A stretch of 36,211 nucleotides of DNA. Origin: an uncultured Eubacteriales bacterium. Lineage in GTDB: Bacteria; Bacillota; Clostridia; Christensenellales; Aristaeellaceae. The number at the start of each line of letters is the position of its first letter. The first letter of the stretch is position 1. Location: contig CACYZW010000014.1 of the NCBI GenBank assembly GCA_902778995.1, forward strand, positions 1-36,211, written 5' to 3'. Positions 32,201-36,211 of this stretch are shown here, one piece after another. The notes beneath the pieces were generated by a model, which saw nothing but the letters and a program-made list of their open reading frames with translations, did no database searches and was not told the DNA's origin. A program made the position numbers and the translations under genes.

Positions 32201-35200
32201 GACTGCTCCTCGGTGATCTCGCTGACGGAAATGGTCACGGAAATGGGTATCCTGGGCTCGATCTCGTTGTTATCCGCGTCATAGAAGGCGATGTCCACGG
32301 CCTGCACGCGCTTGACCTTTGTGAAGTCGTCAGCCACGCTTTCGCGGACGTCGGACAATGTGTCGGCGTCCCAAATGCGCTGGACCTTCATGGTCGTGCC
32401 CTCGGGGAAAGCGCCCTTGTCCGCCGCCACGGATACGGTGACGCCGGAGACACGGGCCGTGAAGTCCACGGCGGGATAGGCTATAGGCGCGGCGGGTTCG
32501 TCGCCCTGCCCGGCCTCGGGCCCGACTGCGGGCTCCGCCACAGGCGCGTCGGCCTGTTCGATTTCAGTCCCGTCTTCGGTTTCCTCACCCTGGGCGTCTT
32601 CGGGCTCGGTGACGGCCGCTTCGCCCTGGGCGTCCTCGGGCACGGTCACGGTTTCGTCGCCCTCGTCGGGGTTCTCGGCGGGCTCGGCGTCGGTTTCACT
32701 CGCGCCAGGGTTCTCCTCGGGCTCGCTGCCGGTTTCGTTCGCGTCGGGGTCCTCGGCGGGTTCGCTGACGGTTTCGCCCTCGTCGGGGTTCTCGGCGGGT
32801 TCGCTGCCGGTTTCACCCTCGCCGGGGTTCTCGCCGGGTTCGCTGCCGGTTTCACCCTCACCGGGGTTCTCGCCGGGTTCGCTGCCGGTTTCACCCTCAC
32901 CGGGGTTCTCGGCGGGCTCGCTGCCGGTTTCGCTCGCGTCAACAATATCGGATGAAGCCGTATCGGCTTCGCCGCCCTGCGCTTCCTCAGGCACGGTCAC
33001 GTCGCCCTCGCCCCCATCTTCGCCGGGCTGGACGGCGGGCTCAGTCTCGGGTTCGGCGGCGGGTATGATCTCGGGTTCGGCCTCGGGCTCGCCGCCCGCT
33101 TCGGTGACATCGGAAGGAATATCCACGTCCTCGCCGCCCTGCGCTTCCTCAGGCACGGTCACGTCGCCCTCGCCCCCATCTTCGCTGGGCTGGACGGCGG
33201 GCTCAGTCTCGGGTTCGGCCGCGGGTATGATCTCGGGCACGGCCTCAGGCTCGCTGCCGGTTTCGGTGACATCGGAAGGAATATCCACGTCCTCGCCGCC
33301 CTGCGCTTCACCGGGCACGGTCACGTCGCCCTCGCCCGCATCTTCGCCGGGCTGGACGGCGGGCTCAGTCTCGGGTTCGGCGGCGGGTATGATCTCGGGC
33401 ACGGTCTCGGGCTCGCTGCCCGCTTCGGTGACATCGGAAGGAATCTCCATGCCCTCGCCACCCTGCGCTTCCCCGGGCACGGTCACGTCGCCCTCGCCCC
33501 CATCTTCGCCGGGCTGGACGGCAGGCTCAGTCTCGGGTTCGGGGGCGGGTATAATTACGGGTGCGACTTCGGGCACGGCCTCGGGCTCGCCGCCCGCTTC
33601 GGTGACATCGGAAGGAACCGCTATGTCCTCGCCGCCCTGCGCTTCACCGGGCACGGTCACGTCGCCCTCGCCCGCGTCATGCTCGCTGGGCTGGGGGGCA
33701 GGCTCCGGCTTGGGGTCGGGGGCGGGTATAATTACGGGTGCGACTTCGGGCACGGCCTCGGGCTCGCCGCCCGCTTCGGTGACATCGGAAGGAATCTCCA
33801 TGCCCTCGCCGCCCTGCGCTTCCCCGGGCACGGTCACGTCGCCCTCGCCCACATCTTCGCTGGGCTGGACGGCAGGCTCAGTCTCGGGTTCGGCGGCGGG
33901 TATGATCTCGGGCACGGCCTCGGACTCGCCGCCCGCTTCGGTGACATCGGAAGGAATCTCCATGCCCTCGCCACCCTGCGCTTCCTCGGGCACGGTCACG
34001 TCGCCCTCGCCCGCGTCATGCTCGCTGGGCTGGGGGGCAGGCTCCGGCTTGGGGTCAGGTGCGGGAACAACTAACTCCATGTCGCCCACTCCCTCAACGG
34101 GGATGTCGGTGGAGATGTCGCCGGGAACGGTTATTGCTGAACCGTCCAGGTCTGCATCGGTCTCCACCTGGGGCTCAGTAGACGGCTCGTCAACCGATTT
34201 GCTCTCCGGCTCGGGTACGGGCTCGGGTACAGGCTCGGTCACGGGTTCGGACACAAGCTCGGTCTCAGGCTCGGATACGGGCTCGGGTACAGGCTCGGTC
34301 ACGGGTTCGGACACGGGCTCGGTCACGGGTTCGGACACGGGCTCGGTCACGGGTTCGGTCACGGGTTCGCTCTCAGGCTCGGGTACGGGCTCGGAAACGG
34401 GCTCGGTCTCAGGCTCGGTCACGGGCTCGGAGACAGGTCCGCTCTCCGGCTCGGAAACGGGTTCGGACACGGGTCCGCTCTCGGGCTCGGCCACCGGCTC
34501 AATCTCCGGCTCACTCGCGGGTACTTCAACGGGCTCTGAGACGGGCTCCAGAACCTGCTCGATCTCCAACCCGGTACCGGCGCCGTCGTCCGCCTCTATT
34601 CCGGGCGCTCCTATGAAATCAACCGCTGTTCCGTGCTCCAGATCGACGTTTTGCTCCCCGGGCTTCGGGGTTTCGGCTCTGCCCACGTCGCTGTCTTCGG
34701 CCTGTCCCTGGTCGTCCGACCCATCGGCGGTCTGATACGCCCCGCCGTTCTTCAGGGCAATGGTATAGATGTCGCTGTCGGTGAACACAGCAAGCTCGAT
34801 CTCGGTAAAATTTCTGCGCGCGGTGAGCCTGTAATCACGCTTCAGCTTTTTGATGTCCAGAATGTCCCCTTCGTCCCCGTTTATTTCGAGGACGCCCACG
34901 TCGGTCACGTTTCCGGCCTTGATCGAAAGGCCGACCTGCTCCAGCAGCCAGCTCAGGCGCACCCGGGCGGGGTCGTGTTCAAAATCATAGCTGAACGGCG
35001 GTTCGAAGGCGGAGGGATCCTCGGAAAGCGCCAGCGCCGCCAGCGCGACCTCCTCCGTCGTCAGCGTCGGATCGTTGACCAGCCGTATGGTGAACATCTG
35101 CGTGGCAGTATAGACGTTCAGCTTCGCCTCAGCGAAGCCCTGCCTCAGATAGATGAGATAATCCTCGTCCATCGCCACGATCGACACAAACAGCGACATG

Positions 35201-35706
35201 TCGATGGTCGGATCCTGTTCGTTGCCAAGCAGGGAGACGTTTTCGACGAGCTTCATTTCCTCGATGGGGATCTTCAGCTCCTGAACAAGGTCGCTGAGCA
35301 GCAGGCTGGTCTCGCCAGTGAGTTGATAGGCATAGGCGTTTTCCTCGCCGGGCGCGACGGAGGCCAGGTTGTGGGTAAGCGAAAGATCGCCGACCTGATC
35401 CAGACTGCCGTCAAAATCATCCGCCAGAGGATCGTCCAGCTCCAGGTCGCCCGACGGCATGCCGGCTTCATACCCGCCTGCGCCGGGGCCGAGATCAATA
35501 TTCTCCGCCGATGCCAGTCGGTTTTGCCATATTCCAGCGTCGTCCGCCACAATCCCAAGGGTGTTGAACAGGAGACTGACGACCACCAGCATGCACAACA
35601 GCCGCTTTATAAAGCGCCTGTCCGGCCACCTCCATGCCAAATCGCGCCGGGGCGGCTCCGGGCCCATGGGCGCATTAATCATATTGATGTTTTGATTGTT
35701 TTTCAT
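8275..35706 (-). CDS. Giant secreted multidomain beta-helix adhesin (9143 residues)
   Basis: One uninterrupted 27.4-kb frame, roughly 0.9-1 MDa. ATG at 35706 has GGAGG eight bases upstream (35715-35719). A 35-residue basic N-region precedes a hydrophobic segment ([19 protein letters not shown], residues 36-54) that could be a signal peptide cut after Ala54 or an uncleaved anchor. Next come leucine-rich 'GE..LLLS' domains, a Glu-Pro-rich region (383-512), 54-aa repeats (548-912) and 13-aa repeats (926-1016). Paired beta domains, a 96-aa doublet, a YDG domain, collagen-binding/SpaA/Cna_B-like domains and four to five MBG-type domains run to about residue 3640. Six parallel beta-helix modules of the Chlamydia Pmp type (GGGVY/GNTA turns) follow between residues 3647 and 8769, interrupted by DUF7601-like, SpaA-like and Flg_new-like inserts. 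Two SpaA-like domains end the protein, which finishes [12 protein letters not shown]. No LPXTG motif, C-terminal helix or choline/SLH repeat is present. Role inferred: surface adhesin or host/cell-contact fibre. Confidence 0.93.
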   Translation of the reverse strand: MKNNQNINMINAPMGPEPPRRDLAWRWPDRRFIKRLLCMLVVVSLLFNTLGIVADDAGIWQNRLASAENIDLGPGAGGYEAGMPSGDLELDDPLADDFDGSLDQVGDLSLTHNLASVAPGEENAYAYQLTGETSLLLSDLVQELKIPIEEMKLVENVSLLGNEQDPTIDMSLFVSIVAMDEDYLIYLRQGFAEAKLNVYTATQMFTIRLVNDPTLTTEEVALAALALSEDPSAFEPPFSYDFEHDPARVRLSWLLEQVGLSIKAGNVTDVGVLEINGDEGDILDIKKLKRDYRLTARRNFTEIELAVFTDSDIYTIALKNGGAYQTADGSDDQGQAEDSDVGRAETPKPGEQNVDLEHGTAVDFIGAPGIEADDGAGTGLEIEQVLEPVSEPVEVPASEPEIEPVAEPESGPVSEPVSEPESGPVSEPVTEPETEPVSEPVPEPESEPVTEPVTEPVSEPVTEPVSEPVTEPVPEPVSEPETELVSEPVTEPVPEPVPEPESKSVDEPSTEPQVETDADLDGSAITVPGDISTDIPVEGVGDMELVVPAPDPKPEPAPQPSEHDAGEGDVTVPEEAQGGEGMEIPSDVTEAGGESEAVPEIIPAAEPETEPAVQPSEDVGEGDVTVPGEAQGGEGMEIPSDVTEAGGEPEAVPEVAPVIIPAPDPKPEPAPQPSEHDAGEGDVTVPGEAQGGEDIAVPSDVTEAGGEPEAVPEVAPVIIPAPEPETEPAVQPGEDGGEGDVTVPGEAQGGEGMEIPSDVTEAGSEPETVPEIIPAAEPETEPAVQPGEDAGEGDVTVPGEAQGGEDVDIPSDVTETGSEPEAVPEIIPAAEPETEPAVQPSEDGGEGDVTVPEEAQGGEDVDIPSDVTEAGGEPEAEPEIIPAAEPETEPAVQPGEDGGEGDVTVPEEAQGGEADTASSDIVDASETGSEPAENPGEGETGSEPGENPGEGETGSEPGENPGEGETGSEPAENPDEGETVSEPAEDPDANETGSEPEENPGASETDAEPAENPDEGDETVTVPEDAQGEAAVTEPEDAQGEETEDGTEIEQADAPVAEPAVGPEAGQGDEPAAPIAYPAVDFTARVSGVTVSVAADKGAFPEGTTMKVQRIWDADTLSDVRESVADDFTKVKRVQAVDIAFYDADNNEIEPRIPISVTISVSEITEEQSATVLHVNDAGEKEVVSQTDAENADGRTNLNVEMPASETEQTEVGSENPEAPGAESTASASPDSESASPEAAGIEATDGASQAPSPVSESGEDGAAQGVMTDEVVSGALNVEEPTEVYPEDITPTTSDGTTDVAFEADTFSVYVVVVTETISTHYIDASGNTWNVEVGYGPEAGIPSGATLSVSELTGEAADAYAAQAAEALNVASGQLAYAKALDIAIVKDGEEIPPTTPVSVSIRLLDAPEVDENTNVNVLHFGEEVEPVSYALNGENVEFEADGFSVYLVAYTVDFHWGDYIFSIAGESDILLSAVFQALGIEEITVADVVEASFSNDALVRVEPADGDWRLTSLAPFSTKETLTLELVNGEQVGIEVTDQQTPDVSAPTAIDSLSYTGGEQNLVNAGSATGGTMYYALGEDETNVPPENTEGVTNWSKVVPTGVDAKTYYVWYKVDGDENYTDVAAKCISVTINKASPVVEAPTAIGGLTYSGGEQNLVNAGSATGGTMYYALGEDETTVPSENTEGVTNWLEVVPAGVDAKTYHVWYKVVGDDEYDSVAAQHVGVTIAQKPVTVSGITASDKKYDGTTKAELVCTGAMITGKVDGDDLTVAATGTFADADVEENKVVTLSNLTLGGEKAANYILVKNDQQTTATASISALDVTVKIVGANNTAVYDYKAHSVSGYTATAYYKPDGETEEICSFYDVDANIIFSGTAEAARTDVVDGEDTDGSTEMGLATGQFTNNNTNFNATFEVTDGYQAITPMPVTLIANSNSIIVDDDGGERSVTGYICTTTASDGHSILLYDSEDATKPENPVYPKPIFVGVTASGSGTKVGMYPVNFTGVTVKTEDEPGTKDTTGNYEVTEAISGMLIITDGQDQAIEKEMTGFEGNLATYQITVNPNADVLNPNAEEPNKKQKLILKDTFSSNQSIIYNSIEVKVNDAPDTEGEVTYDYSGYTGTYTILDGTKVTITYQTRVNGEAGQVVLFDNTARLGKYDDNNNFIGCASTVNEKELITPQGTDITGTGGVYTIELYVYAEGRMETGLGGAEFRLLDSNQRPIQVNGKDVIFTTATKKDVEDDTETDPQKKKKLGYVTVTLTGEQTIRKNTAYYLEMTKAPFSVAEDENGDEVYTYYQKDNTLYSFLITDSPSYVQTGIYSYYNGDTLKVRCYPESSGVNVTKRFSGNYSLTKEQQDIIMFKLQKDVTEGDEAWEDVENHAYSEFKYGSKNFDIGKPGSQQLEPAAHYHVIEENAEPAMLGLDQGIELEVSYSISYQSKGQQVQESANDFTVYPDDQTYSYSVVVENKYIDHKLTIGLLDEEKGELLPGGVFTVYDNNGTVIANYTTGANGMLDIRKDDNYTCGTLYHAVQTEAPYGYLLPDEQKEIYFYFSGSDSEGNPTSAPAEMPEGTTDLTESYDTVIVSNHADRLRVPVTVTWGLEESADWPSEVDHIVLKLVQSTDDGVTFSPYQKDGKDWTITLTPNVFFDNATFVDLPAQLVEQDPNDPDKTIIKNIVYSIREVAVYKGETENDENNITTSYAADCNVSGTGWYVVKHQPAVSVEVVKQWLPLNSGTAVNPQPLSGEELQDKSPVTFDLYRMTTDPGETTYTREELEDVLVGAVRERAGVVLNSANNWTTTVDSLPAAYLTGSGQSQQQKPYSYFAIESGVMPDNHEDTYEVAPATGEALRTLTIKNTETPITVVINAQKLTKTYGSVDPDFIFDVTDQDSNTDVSGATPVEGEKGKYTVIVTDKTSQKQTTITFNCLRSNKREGGKDGEDGEQVGSYAIMLTGEEIQDSYRVKFNRDAKLTITQKEIVVKADRSKQYGDLVRRDEDGDWVSDETKFDLVSFYHTEPVGEGEGVALVKYEDDKLENNDSLSVIEFVAERDPDENAGVYPVTLSGTADQGNYHVTFVQGNYSITPAIVTIAPDAPDAATKTNTKVYGDDDPGLKATVNTAQLKFDDSPEVIDYILERAPGENVGEYGITLKFEVDAETDAEGKTYYPQGNYNVYAEGGIFAITPAAAIVTADNREKEYGDPDPEPDEWTAEVEGLQGQDTITYTITRGEGEDAGTYDITPIVEGNPKTDDDGKQYYPQGNYNVYIKNGQFTITKAILTIKAKDFVRLKSAADTPNDYTETLEGLKDIDDTTSATGLVRHIEAGTGEDEGKYVVTYTRKKAAEQTQGNTDPENAEAELRFTLHRESGNDPDAPGEYSIKAKGDNVQKNYYVYYDDATYTILDVFNIVISQLTVDPTDATYNPPFSYVWSAKLDSVDYTDGGTFDLPVMEGGVATSNVVTLQIPEGATLTVTQQPNDESDVEYETTLSIDDKPYIHPSGVQNCITLTVDEYYELTFTHSRNCLPIQAKKQAEAGAEQGAEFISGSSGFAPIPEGELIVATYEVGYRTGYAHELSSDKYYVYEHASLYNAAGGAIDDADNVTGIEFEANQWKYTTDPLAGTTDPNTGEPVEANYKEVPAGSQLVLFYTPRFTCKIGTEKFYTLKAAMDYAMAQGSKNLTIEMLIENYSMREADATAMSIQAGYEITLKTAESEYEGTFGSRAAIIRDNTLAAGNMFTVYGKFTLENIIIDGGGVNAEGVMVSVKQQGGAVQTPEFVLTGNATLQNAVGKDGAAIWVEGVAGSDTDPKNVTINGTVKGNAAVNGAAVYVKSGTVVVSGTGTIGGTGTGSANSATNGGAVYVENGSVTLGGSVEGNTAVNGGGVYVKNGSVDVTGTIGGTGTGSANSATNGGAIYIQNGTVTIGGSVTGNAAATGGGVYMAAGTVDMNVNGSITGNTATTGNGGGVCVVGGTLTVNSGITGNAATTGKGGGVYMTTGGTVNVSANGVVGNGNSAVNGGGIYRDGGTLTLEGTISGNTASNNGGGLFTNGTQAVGGTISNNTASSNGGGVYSTGGTMTTTGSVTGNTATNGNGGAIYMAGGELDLNEGSDISNNTATNGYGGGIYALNVKTVIPRGETKTTTLAGNKAVNGNGGAMYMEGGSLEVGAGDTGNKYCTFGGTATGKPNTAQNGGAVYATSGAITINRGYFTNNQASASGGAVYTQSASVIVTGSEIKGNKAEQGNGGALYSASGAVNISGGTLSGNEAKNTVEGNTTDGLGGAVYAGTGNVTYSGGNINSGNKAVNGAAIFMGSGVASISASITGNTATNGGAIGVGGTSARLQFSGNAHVYDNKMDNAQSNVYLNMDSETVINANSLNSGKSIGIYVPGEVDSDQVVKHGDVTGYFGAYVTAGTLDNLKTVFKNDRFGDLKARYENNRLYWVNELQYDIYYLSNYNSQFPPATASPSKAVVTGKYYAPRTRESDIYDLVTAMKLYEAHNGDFTQKVGANYASLAVYAYTYSDKAMSNTFDNYLKKVEWDATARKWKLMKQDGTYAPDNTTKLVIFYSAPAYLTIVNNNSDNLTLNISGLNVLGVDAAEGVYGFVTAKNGATVQTLRAITADDLEMENGESIKLMFPGAQGQSFTLTGTFTGTGAGEGTSVSYTFNGSASTTGTAVNLTSYSLNSSDAAAELIFGSALPICKVGNEPFQTLTAAMTYIKGQKTATRNNTYTIEMLVDYLVPAGDVLNIPEGYNITFTTANPNATTLPYTGNGTRATLSRDTGNTGASVTAETSTLTVSNLIFDGRSLTAGGAGGAINTHSCAKVTITNCDFKGYRADQGGAVYVANENAGSILTVENCQFSNCQTNNKTTTDKLGGGGIWTTARALYVRGCSFDGCACTNKNSNAQAGSIFHNIQSNWSDNSVTEITGCEFSNSYSAGGSAGTIESDALDVTVMNCTFEGSYTNKSGGGGGAINVWANNQGNNFTGKCVLRIVGCTFNNCNAKNNGLGGVVRTTGSHVLLWGCTFNQSQAVTGGVIAMTNAKNNQKKLEIYACKFENCTATGNGGVVNAAVQELIVGDVPGDNAELGDATMREYIIEHANLRGVDHTSFTGCYANLGGGIYHNKEGVLSITNATFENCEAKTKDNDGYSGGGVYTNAKSLDILGESNSFINCTAQGSGGAICQNKNVSGSYARLTNCVFENCNAENSGNGGGMYTNARTVYVNIDESGNVVADSSGIFKNCTAQSGGGGLYHSNGNTSVTIANCDFENCTAKGTQGGGLYTTTKALSIQGTSEDKSAFTNCTAQTGGGGVYHNNSATGTTASYTDCSFNTCVTNGNSGGAIYEPAITVNLTGCTISNSSAPASGGGIWISPTTAKFDSCTLSGNTVTNTDSKGAGIYIGGGTVNYKNSETYDCTATGNGGGIYQNNGTLNIYGGGVHGNAANGGGIYLYDGNAKAYQYGGQVGGTASANGGGVYKNNGTYNLGGSIELDGVDYSGGSIGGAITVPNAAVETDPTTGEETPVSRTFTSSAVNGAGVYQNQGTFNLNAGAVIGEKRTDAETGKVSYTARATVAGGGIYNNNGSVSMAGSAIVGTATTNGGGVYNIGTYTQNGGDIDGSATNGGGVYNTGTYAQNGGNVGGEATNGGGVYHNSSTYNISGGTITGTASDNGGAVYANATFNINNGGTVGQKTVTEGENTTVTSSTAVNGGGVYVAGGTTTLYNGGAITGATASTNGGGAYVATGGTFNLGKSDNTANSGGDITGNTANEGGGVYVGGGTFNLRQGRVSGNTAYENGGGVYYAGGTFSMSGGTIGGEGQGNTAAKGAGLFVADGQTAIINGWIPSGNPVGAEISYNHANTEGGGIAVGGLNAKLCFMNKVIVRYNTMGVNTTCNVYLNQDSNSIIQNSGEINADSYIGVYTSIDQDEKHGLSGMHFGTYAVDSNLQCFVNDRRPFLCGVRGEEETGIEKPIDWATFKCKITDADGNLLYKDSIGTPAVYSKLENNGGSSKDNAFGTLYGGTTLYERKVVKDDNGNVTSISYEPYNSSSDSYPTDGITPPYQIQMLVSRYEQTEKISLKSGMNVALTTASTTEDECGFKYSGNVKETEATIIRHAFSDSMIYMTKVSECSLTLSRITLDGGYEEGYTSNVKGGILYISRSGIVNINEKATLCNSYTTANGGGGVRMGDKSDPSTCVVNLNGGVIDHCGIVNSGDNWGGGVSANANCTLNISNGGSITNCSAKYGGGIRVDGTVNMNGGSISGNNATADGGGISLGTQNAKVIFKGVCTVWNNTLNGSTACNLELGQKSAQIIQADGLNAKSKIGVYTVNKTTGNPTGNFRTDYGGENDQFGIFINNNYSNLHCFVNDVDTTLTGGKGTDTKVIWLANPVLVVSKEVDSDWAADKDIDFGFTVQLTGNPDPAKLRDISGMTFTPDNAGNATATFTLKAGEAIAAVFPAGDAGGFFDMPFTVTENQISQLDDFTTEIQMDGVAVTPEGASSRSVSGVLAGHRNDEENPTSKSEVMFNNTRDKGSLTISNTVSSNIAGDLTKQFPFTLKLDELDAGALNKVYAAIRTDSEGNRTVENVVFDADKKYTFNLRGGESITIGGVSVIPQNDGTVTVGGVPVALEEGDPIPFDGLPVGIPYTVSEDLSEDEASVYRIRVSVNGGAETLLKDALKSMNGDIGANSSMSFINSRLDIVCKITNSRGELLYYRPRKDLELEEAVYDNLKSAFDRVNAGNLRTEKDGNASGTFRIEMVVPEYAIEEDMAPTLNSGKTVILTTGLSNPNDGKWPYNNGKSDGRGNVAIVYRGFDGGSMIVDRGALTIENIILDGFSDPPQPATGEDQKPARAGSGKGGIIQVVNNVRLTINDGAVLRNSSVENTTVGEGATATTEPGLGGAVWMMSASQLVMNGGTIENCSAANGGGVYAEDGFRTINVAGTIKDCEATEGGAIYTRTSVASVGITLNTGARLQGNSADGNGGAIRTAANTRINAGTVGGTGAGQKNTAAMGGGIWLDNGAAFTMYDGAICGNEAENGGGVYAQGGVTIRGGSFIGNIANSDDQTTKGLGGALYASSDVTINQNNAEVAFTGNGARMGGAIYDAGSVNMRAGTMTGNTAGEAGGAVYVAAIHGFTMAGGTIGSLSAVAADANSSPRGAITTGANSMLTFSGSAVVMGNKEGTVGDDGTVTAGKTDMNVYLDDTTNKVVRTGGLGSEARIGIYVADGDPTTGDSAPVYHDHGIAGRYFGTYTGSGAPGKSARLYNFINDRLDRPNRDPALTGAPGPHKQGQDDVGDWYIMWPGDSLILKVCEQDENGDHTQTPVVGATFTLTNLNRIKGDDDQDYTDDDVQVWSGKSDKDGLVTIPWGTVEKEDGDAATFLGGSTYVLEETASSGNAVRPAGSWTVSIGKDNALTLPDGTTTAEKENRTIGIASAEQAYLGDTVGVYNDVKPVIIFDPNGSDDFPAKLSDKENNEKKNVTVPFGVAQTSYDYEIVEKNPTRPSYVFLNWNSEQNPAAAGNGGENNLPGESGTDISGGLTVDPAPGTSSGGEEATSVYNKGDTITFFRNDDDDSEMTLYAQWKPVVCKITDVSDRLLYVDGNPAVYYTLKEGFDDFNEKSFTLADGGKATPRKIKMLVETYEMTEGVELANRKTAILTTALNDKDPNYPGPKKVCTIKRGSVTGTMITDLFKLTLSNITLDGEANEDKSVNGDGGIVKVDGSSAVLTVGSGATLKNSKVTGNGGAINAIAGTTVELNSRGSIIGNSAASGGAVFSQGTVKLAGTTLSDNTATNGGGIYIESGTLNMSGGTIDGHVNLASGTANATNGGGIYVDGGTMTMTGGTVKDCKSESGGGVYVAGTLNISNNNATIVGNTATSNGGGVYVSDSGTIVLSAGNIGKTGTGNANKADHGAGVYLDEVAAAKLTGGSIAYNTTTGDKGEGGGIYSMTDVTLNGTVVSNNSAANGGGVYVKDGTLILSSGSIKDCTATANGGGIYNASSNTTETKVGEQNVSGTVIINGGEIKGHDALSTSIVNAAANGGGVYMEAGLLTMTGGTITGNSATTSGGAVYVAKGLSMTMTGGTIGGSSDADANSAKLGGAVFVANGVSDTATTTLTMNGGSITGNTASDTNGGAINVGGTNVKLYFSGSSEVYNNIASSGAQKNVVLSENDNGIINTAETGLNEDAHIGIYVVNDQFEAHGEYEDDFGTRATGDSGDNLNCFSNDRNGLYGEKHEGLIRWQSFLCKLTAADEGLDGEQLYRKVDNGAGSDLYTPALYNTLTAGFGATKSGTKLYYDNGTAWTEYDSSKPIKVEMLKDYDADAEIVTVDANRDITFTTATKYGQDQKDEYLFFTGGDDGTKTTAAIKRAQTTGSMFTVSTGKAFKVNNLIFDGGTSPMTTENVNGGAFNITNVTSATFGDATSGGVTFNKLNATGNGGAISYSGTTGTLTITDSTFNDCYATGNGGAVYTSAASADISGSTIDGCVADESNTSKSITNAVNGGAVYVSAGALSFSGTIQNCKTDAESAGTEANGGAVYVATGATMNMPSGTIKDSTAKTNGGAIYNASAGTTDVSGFTMTGGKIKGNSATSGGAVYVVGGATAEVTGGEITGNTVRTVTNGEVTSSVSANKGAGICLADGAKLNISGSPVFDNNIVKDTDNYPGDPIKSNGQDNTAYSSGNVRQDIYLTGSATPIASIVVTGALNVSNGSIWVWPSDSAHYKMLTQFATFAESLIKDNKVVFPNVATDKQSKALESTYLAFRNARDDGETECGGEYLTGQEGDTPYLIKWTGGFDFVFRKIDGNGNAFKEKDSSDNPLVVPKFTLYLAVKNSDGKLVPVKKGTKGTPAENLNATAWDDTVWGAWEAYQQLDKTDGVKKDATGKSQTILESAPVTVKEYVEGDKPVDRQVYGEGLVPFEKIPPGDYFMVETTKPDGWQSMFDVYRVYVDGAGWISITPVEKDATGKQIWPASAAPTAPAQDYTTKFVSGTNEKYTWSETIPTGAATMDVYNIMNVSTVNRKVILRKVDKDNFASLSGAHFHILRADLSEYTEGQPTGKTWYESGASAAFFIGKLPFGTYYLVETVAPTAPAGYNKTTGTGCNIGKVFKLTVDKDTLTSPGISVDNTNLVHQLTTTGTEDVMIAAFRRFMNTGSETPTTPGGGTGG
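9400..11034 (-). other. Beta-helix module VI (residues about 8225-8769)
   Basis: It opens with [19 protein letters not shown], a [12 protein letters not shown] strand and [10 protein letters not shown]. It does not end in the IG(I/V)YV/FGTY cap of modules I-V; instead it runs through [16 protein letters not shown] to a [11 protein letters not shown] strand that leads into the terminal SpaA-like domains (about 9400-8390). Confidence 0.8.
11045..13014 (-). other. Beta-helix module V (residues about 7565-8220)
   Basis: It opens with [18 protein letters not shown], an [12 protein letters not shown] strand and [11 protein letters not shown], contains repeated GGGIY/GGGVY turns, and closes with [37 protein letters not shown]. 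Module VI starts immediately after. Confidence 0.83.
13860..15663 (-). other. Beta-helix module IV (residues about 6682-7282)
   Basis: It opens with [16 protein letters not shown], an [12 protein letters not shown] strand and [11 protein letters not shown], and closes with [19 protein letters not shown] and [12 protein letters not shown]. It is followed by a SpaA-like domain (about 13850-13530) and a Listeria-Bacteroides/Flg_new-type repeat ending in MTLYAQWKP (about 13370-13020). Confidence 0.82.
16600..17818 (-). other. Beta-helix module III (residues about 5963-6369)
   Basis: The shortest module. It opens with [18 protein letters not shown], an [12 protein letters not shown] strand and [12 protein letters not shown], has only a few GGGV/GGGI turns, and closes with [29 protein letters not shown]. 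Two DUF7601-like domains ([12 protein letters not shown] and [12 protein letters not shown] onwards, about 16595-15670) separate it from module IV. Confidence 0.82.
17860..21637 (-). other. Beta-helix module II with cysteine-rich half (residues about 4690-5949)
   Basis: The longest module. It opens with [20 protein letters not shown]. Its first half (about 21300-19500) has roughly thirty cysteines in NC.F..C-type turns ([34 protein letters not shown]); the second half is cysteine-free GGGVY turns including a 69-bp near-identical repeat near 18835-18975. It closes with [32 protein letters not shown]. Confidence 0.85.
22440..24766 (-). other. Beta-helix module I (residues about 3647-4422)
   Basis: It opens with [20 protein letters not shown], contains an 'IEML' strand and a [10 protein letters not shown] entry, and runs through many NGG(A/G)VYV...(I/V)TGN(T/A)A turns. 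It closes with the cap [27 protein letters not shown] and NDRFGDL. The turn motifs match the Chlam_PMP-type right-handed parallel beta-helix. A non-helix linker domain (about 22400-21650) follows. Confidence 0.85.
25510..29560 (-). other. Cna/SpaA-like and MBG-type stalk domains of the giant protein
   Basis: From about 29560 to 27125: a collagen-binding-like domain ([20 protein letters not shown]), SpaA-like and DUF7601-like domains ([18 protein letters not shown] with [20 protein letters not shown] with [10 protein letters not shown]) and two Cna_B-like domains ([18 protein letters not shown]). These families usually form Lys-Asn/Asp isopeptide bonds that stiffen Gram-positive surface fibres. 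From about 27130 to 25510: four MBG-type domains with the hallmark Y-G-D/S-x-D-P motif ([32 protein letters not shown]) and a fifth degenerate one. Assignments rest on motif recognition, and exact boundaries are approximate. Confidence 0.75.
30502..31077 (-). repeat. 96-aa domain duplicated in tandem, followed by YDG domain
   Basis: Two adjacent copies of 288 bp encode [17 protein letters not shown], then [30 protein letters not shown], and VWYKV.GD. Nucleotide identity is very high in their centres. This is a known bacterial Ig-like stalk unit of Firmicute surface proteins. A YDG-type domain ([18 protein letters not shown], then [11 protein letters not shown]) follows directly at about 30235-30505. 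Confidence 0.88.
31095..32465 (-). other. Paired beta domains and 'GE..ILLS' domain of the giant protein
   Basis: Two related units, each with a strand of the form [14 protein letters not shown] or [15 protein letters not shown], a 'VDIA/LDIAI' strand, a P-x-S-V-(T/S)I strand, a VLH(V/F) strand and a final F.AD.FSVY(V/L)V strand, are separated by a Ser/Glu/Ala-rich linker. They are followed by [20 protein letters not shown], which repeats the pattern seen near residue 124 ([20 protein letters not shown]). This type of N-terminal arrangement is common in very large clostridial surface proteins. Names for these domains are not certain. Confidence 0.65.
32659..32931 (-). repeat. Seven 13-aa (39-bp) tandem repeats (residues 926-1016)
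   Basis: Seven exact 39-bp units of the form ETGSEP(A/G/E)ENPGEG, with drift in the last three ([39 protein letters not shown]). The unit size never changes, so the frame is kept whatever the copy number. Confidence 0.92.
32970..34065 (-). repeat. Seven 54-aa (162-bp) tandem repeats (residues about 548-912)
   Basis: Seven units each contain GEGDVTVP(E/G)EAQGGE, a (I/V)PSDVTE(A/T)G segment and an [10 protein letters not shown] or PKPEPAPQP tail. Spacing between the GEGDVT markers is exactly 162 bp for the 3'-most copies and 159-180 bp for the others, the longer units carrying a VAPVIIP insertion. Nucleotide identity between units is very high over long stretches, so copy number may vary between strains. 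Confidence 0.92.
34171..34560 (-). repeat. Glu-Pro-rich dipeptide-like repeats (residues 383-512)
   Basis: About 130 residues made almost wholly of [14 protein letters not shown] units, with Val, Ser, Thr, Glu and Gly between the EP pairs. Such Pro/Glu tracts form extended, charged spacers in Gram-positive surface proteins. At DNA level the short units (such as ACGGGCTCGG on the plus strand) recur many times and invite slippage. Confidence 0.9.
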
Positions 35707-35750
35707 AGCGTTAGCCTCCGAAAAGCAGAAGACATTATTTTGACGCTGCC

Positions 35751-35775
35751 CGCCCGCGTTATTTGACGGCGGGCG
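35751..35775 (-). promoter_or_regulatory. GC-rich hairpin in the leader of the giant gene
   Basis: CGCCCGC (35751-35757) and GCGGGCG (35769-35775) can form a 7-bp stem with an 11-nt loop, about 45 bases upstream of the start codon and about 30 upstream of the ribosome site. It has no T-run on the minus strand, so it is not a terminator; it may affect translation or mRNA stability. Confidence 0.45.
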
Positions 35776-35897
35776 AAAGCCGATTATTCCATTTTTTCGA
35801 CTTCACACCACGGAAGAAAGTTCCGAAAGCGGGTGCAACCTATTGAACCTATGGTATACTTCGAATATCCCTTTCGACATTACACTATTCCATATTC

Positions 35898-35926
35898 ATT
35901 ATAGCATGATTGGGGGGCAAAGTCTA
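35898..35926 (-). promoter_or_regulatory. Extended -10 promoter of the giant-adhesin operon
   Basis: On the minus strand, TAGACT (35926-35921) and a perfect TATAAT (35903-35898) are separated by 17 bp, and the -10 box is preceded by TGC, giving the extended -10 form TGnTATAAT. The predicted start near 35891 gives a leader of about 185 nt. The upstream 35927-36040 stretch is AT-rich near the promoter and holds no gene that I can see. Confidence 0.7.
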
Positions 35927-36040
35927 CAATTTGCAAAACAAAACTCCAAATTTACCTTGCTTTTTTTACAATATAACCAACCTGTGAAACGATTCCCGGC
36001 GAAGCTAAAGCGGGACGCCCGCCAATCGCGCCCGATTCCA

Positions 36041-36094
36041 ATAAAAAAGGGCCTTCGCCCCGGATAGCCGGGACAAAGAACCCCTTGGCCGAAG
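36041..36094 (-). terminator. Rho-independent terminator of the spore-protein gene
   Basis: On the minus strand, an inner stem CCCGG/CCGGG with a 4-nt loop (36059-36072) lies within an outer CTTCG/CGAAG pairing (36090-36094 with 36053-36057) and is followed by CCCTTTTTTATT, with the T-run at 36048-36043. It starts a few bases after the stop codon at 36100 and separates this gene from the giant operon downstream. Confidence 0.8.
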
Positions 36095-36099
36095 TGCAA

Positions 36100-36211
36100 T
36101 CAGTAGCGGGAACCGCCGCTCATCTGGCGCTCCTGGGCCTCGATCATCTTCTTGACCATGTTGCCGCCGATGTGGCCGGCGTCCTTGGAGGACAGGTTGC
36201 CGTTGTAGCCC
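36100..36211 (-). CDS. Alpha/beta-type small acid-soluble spore protein (C-terminal part)
   Basis: The frame is open from the right edge to TGA at 36102-36100, giving 36 residues: GYNGNLSSKDAGHIGGNMVK, then KMIEAQERQMSGGSRY. This is the conserved C-terminal half of alpha/beta SASPs, with the G.IGG.MVK(R/K)MI(E) signature. These proteins coat and protect DNA in dormant endospores and are degraded at germination. Expression is normally from the forespore sigma factor, but the promoter lies outside the window. The N-terminal part is missing only because the window ends. Confidence 0.88.
   Translation of the reverse strand, partial: GYNGNLSSKDAGHIGGNMVKKMIEAQERQMSGGSRY

Noticed and set aside
32609..34735. 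Plus-strand open frame of about 708 codons rich in Ser, Gly and Pro
   Set aside because: It is the antisense of the EP and 54-aa repeats; repeat units that are multiples of three keep all frames open. Its apparent Ser-Gly repeats are an artefact.

Overview
The window looks like chromosome from an anaerobic, endospore-forming Gram-positive bacterium (Bacillota, class Clostridia, probably gut-associated). The support is: strong GGAGG-type ribosome sites, a small acid-soluble spore protein tail at the right edge, a superoxide-reductase-type gene, and several small gene families (DUF4314, DUF6155, SseB-like, the clostridial 'virulence-like' family) that are common on clostridial integrative elements. 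Genus or family cannot be fixed from sequence alone.

Layout. (1) Positions 1-1663, plus strand: the end of an unidentified gene with a clear terminator, a 'virulence-like' accessory gene, and a desulfoferrodoxin/superoxide reductase gene with a textbook promoter. The reductase has lost its last metal-ligand motif and is followed by a stray fragment of a second desulforedoxin domain. (2) Positions 1692-3570, minus strand: a compact accessory cassette of four small genes, three of which overlap, reading from a likely promoter at 3542-3570, with a 27-bp imperfect direct repeat in its one gap. (3) Positions 3801-35926, minus strand: one very large apparent operon. It begins with an extended -10 promoter and a leader of about 185 nt, then a single 27.4-kb open reading frame for a 9143-residue secreted protein. 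Four short-spaced genes with prepilin-like N-termini follow; the last is a 786-residue pilin-like protein carrying GLUG repeats. (4) Positions 36041-36211, minus strand: the terminator and C-terminus of a spore protein gene, transcriptionally separate from the giant gene.

The giant protein has a signal/anchor segment, then low-complexity Glu-Pro and 54-aa and 13-aa tandem repeats, a stalk of immunoglobulin-like, YDG, Cna_B/SpaA and MBG-type domains, six parallel beta-helix modules of the Chlamydia Pmp-like 'GGGVY / GNTA' type, and terminal SpaA-like domains. It has no LPXTG sorting signal and no C-terminal membrane segment.

The most interesting reading of the window is that the giant adhesin and the four pilin-like proteins form one system. 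In it, a minor-pilin complex would export, anchor or present a giant beta-helix adhesin, functionally comparable to PilY1 or other pilus-tip adhesins. This is inferred from operon structure and the lack of another anchor; no ATPase, platform protein or prepilin peptidase gene lies in the window, so those would have to be encoded elsewhere.
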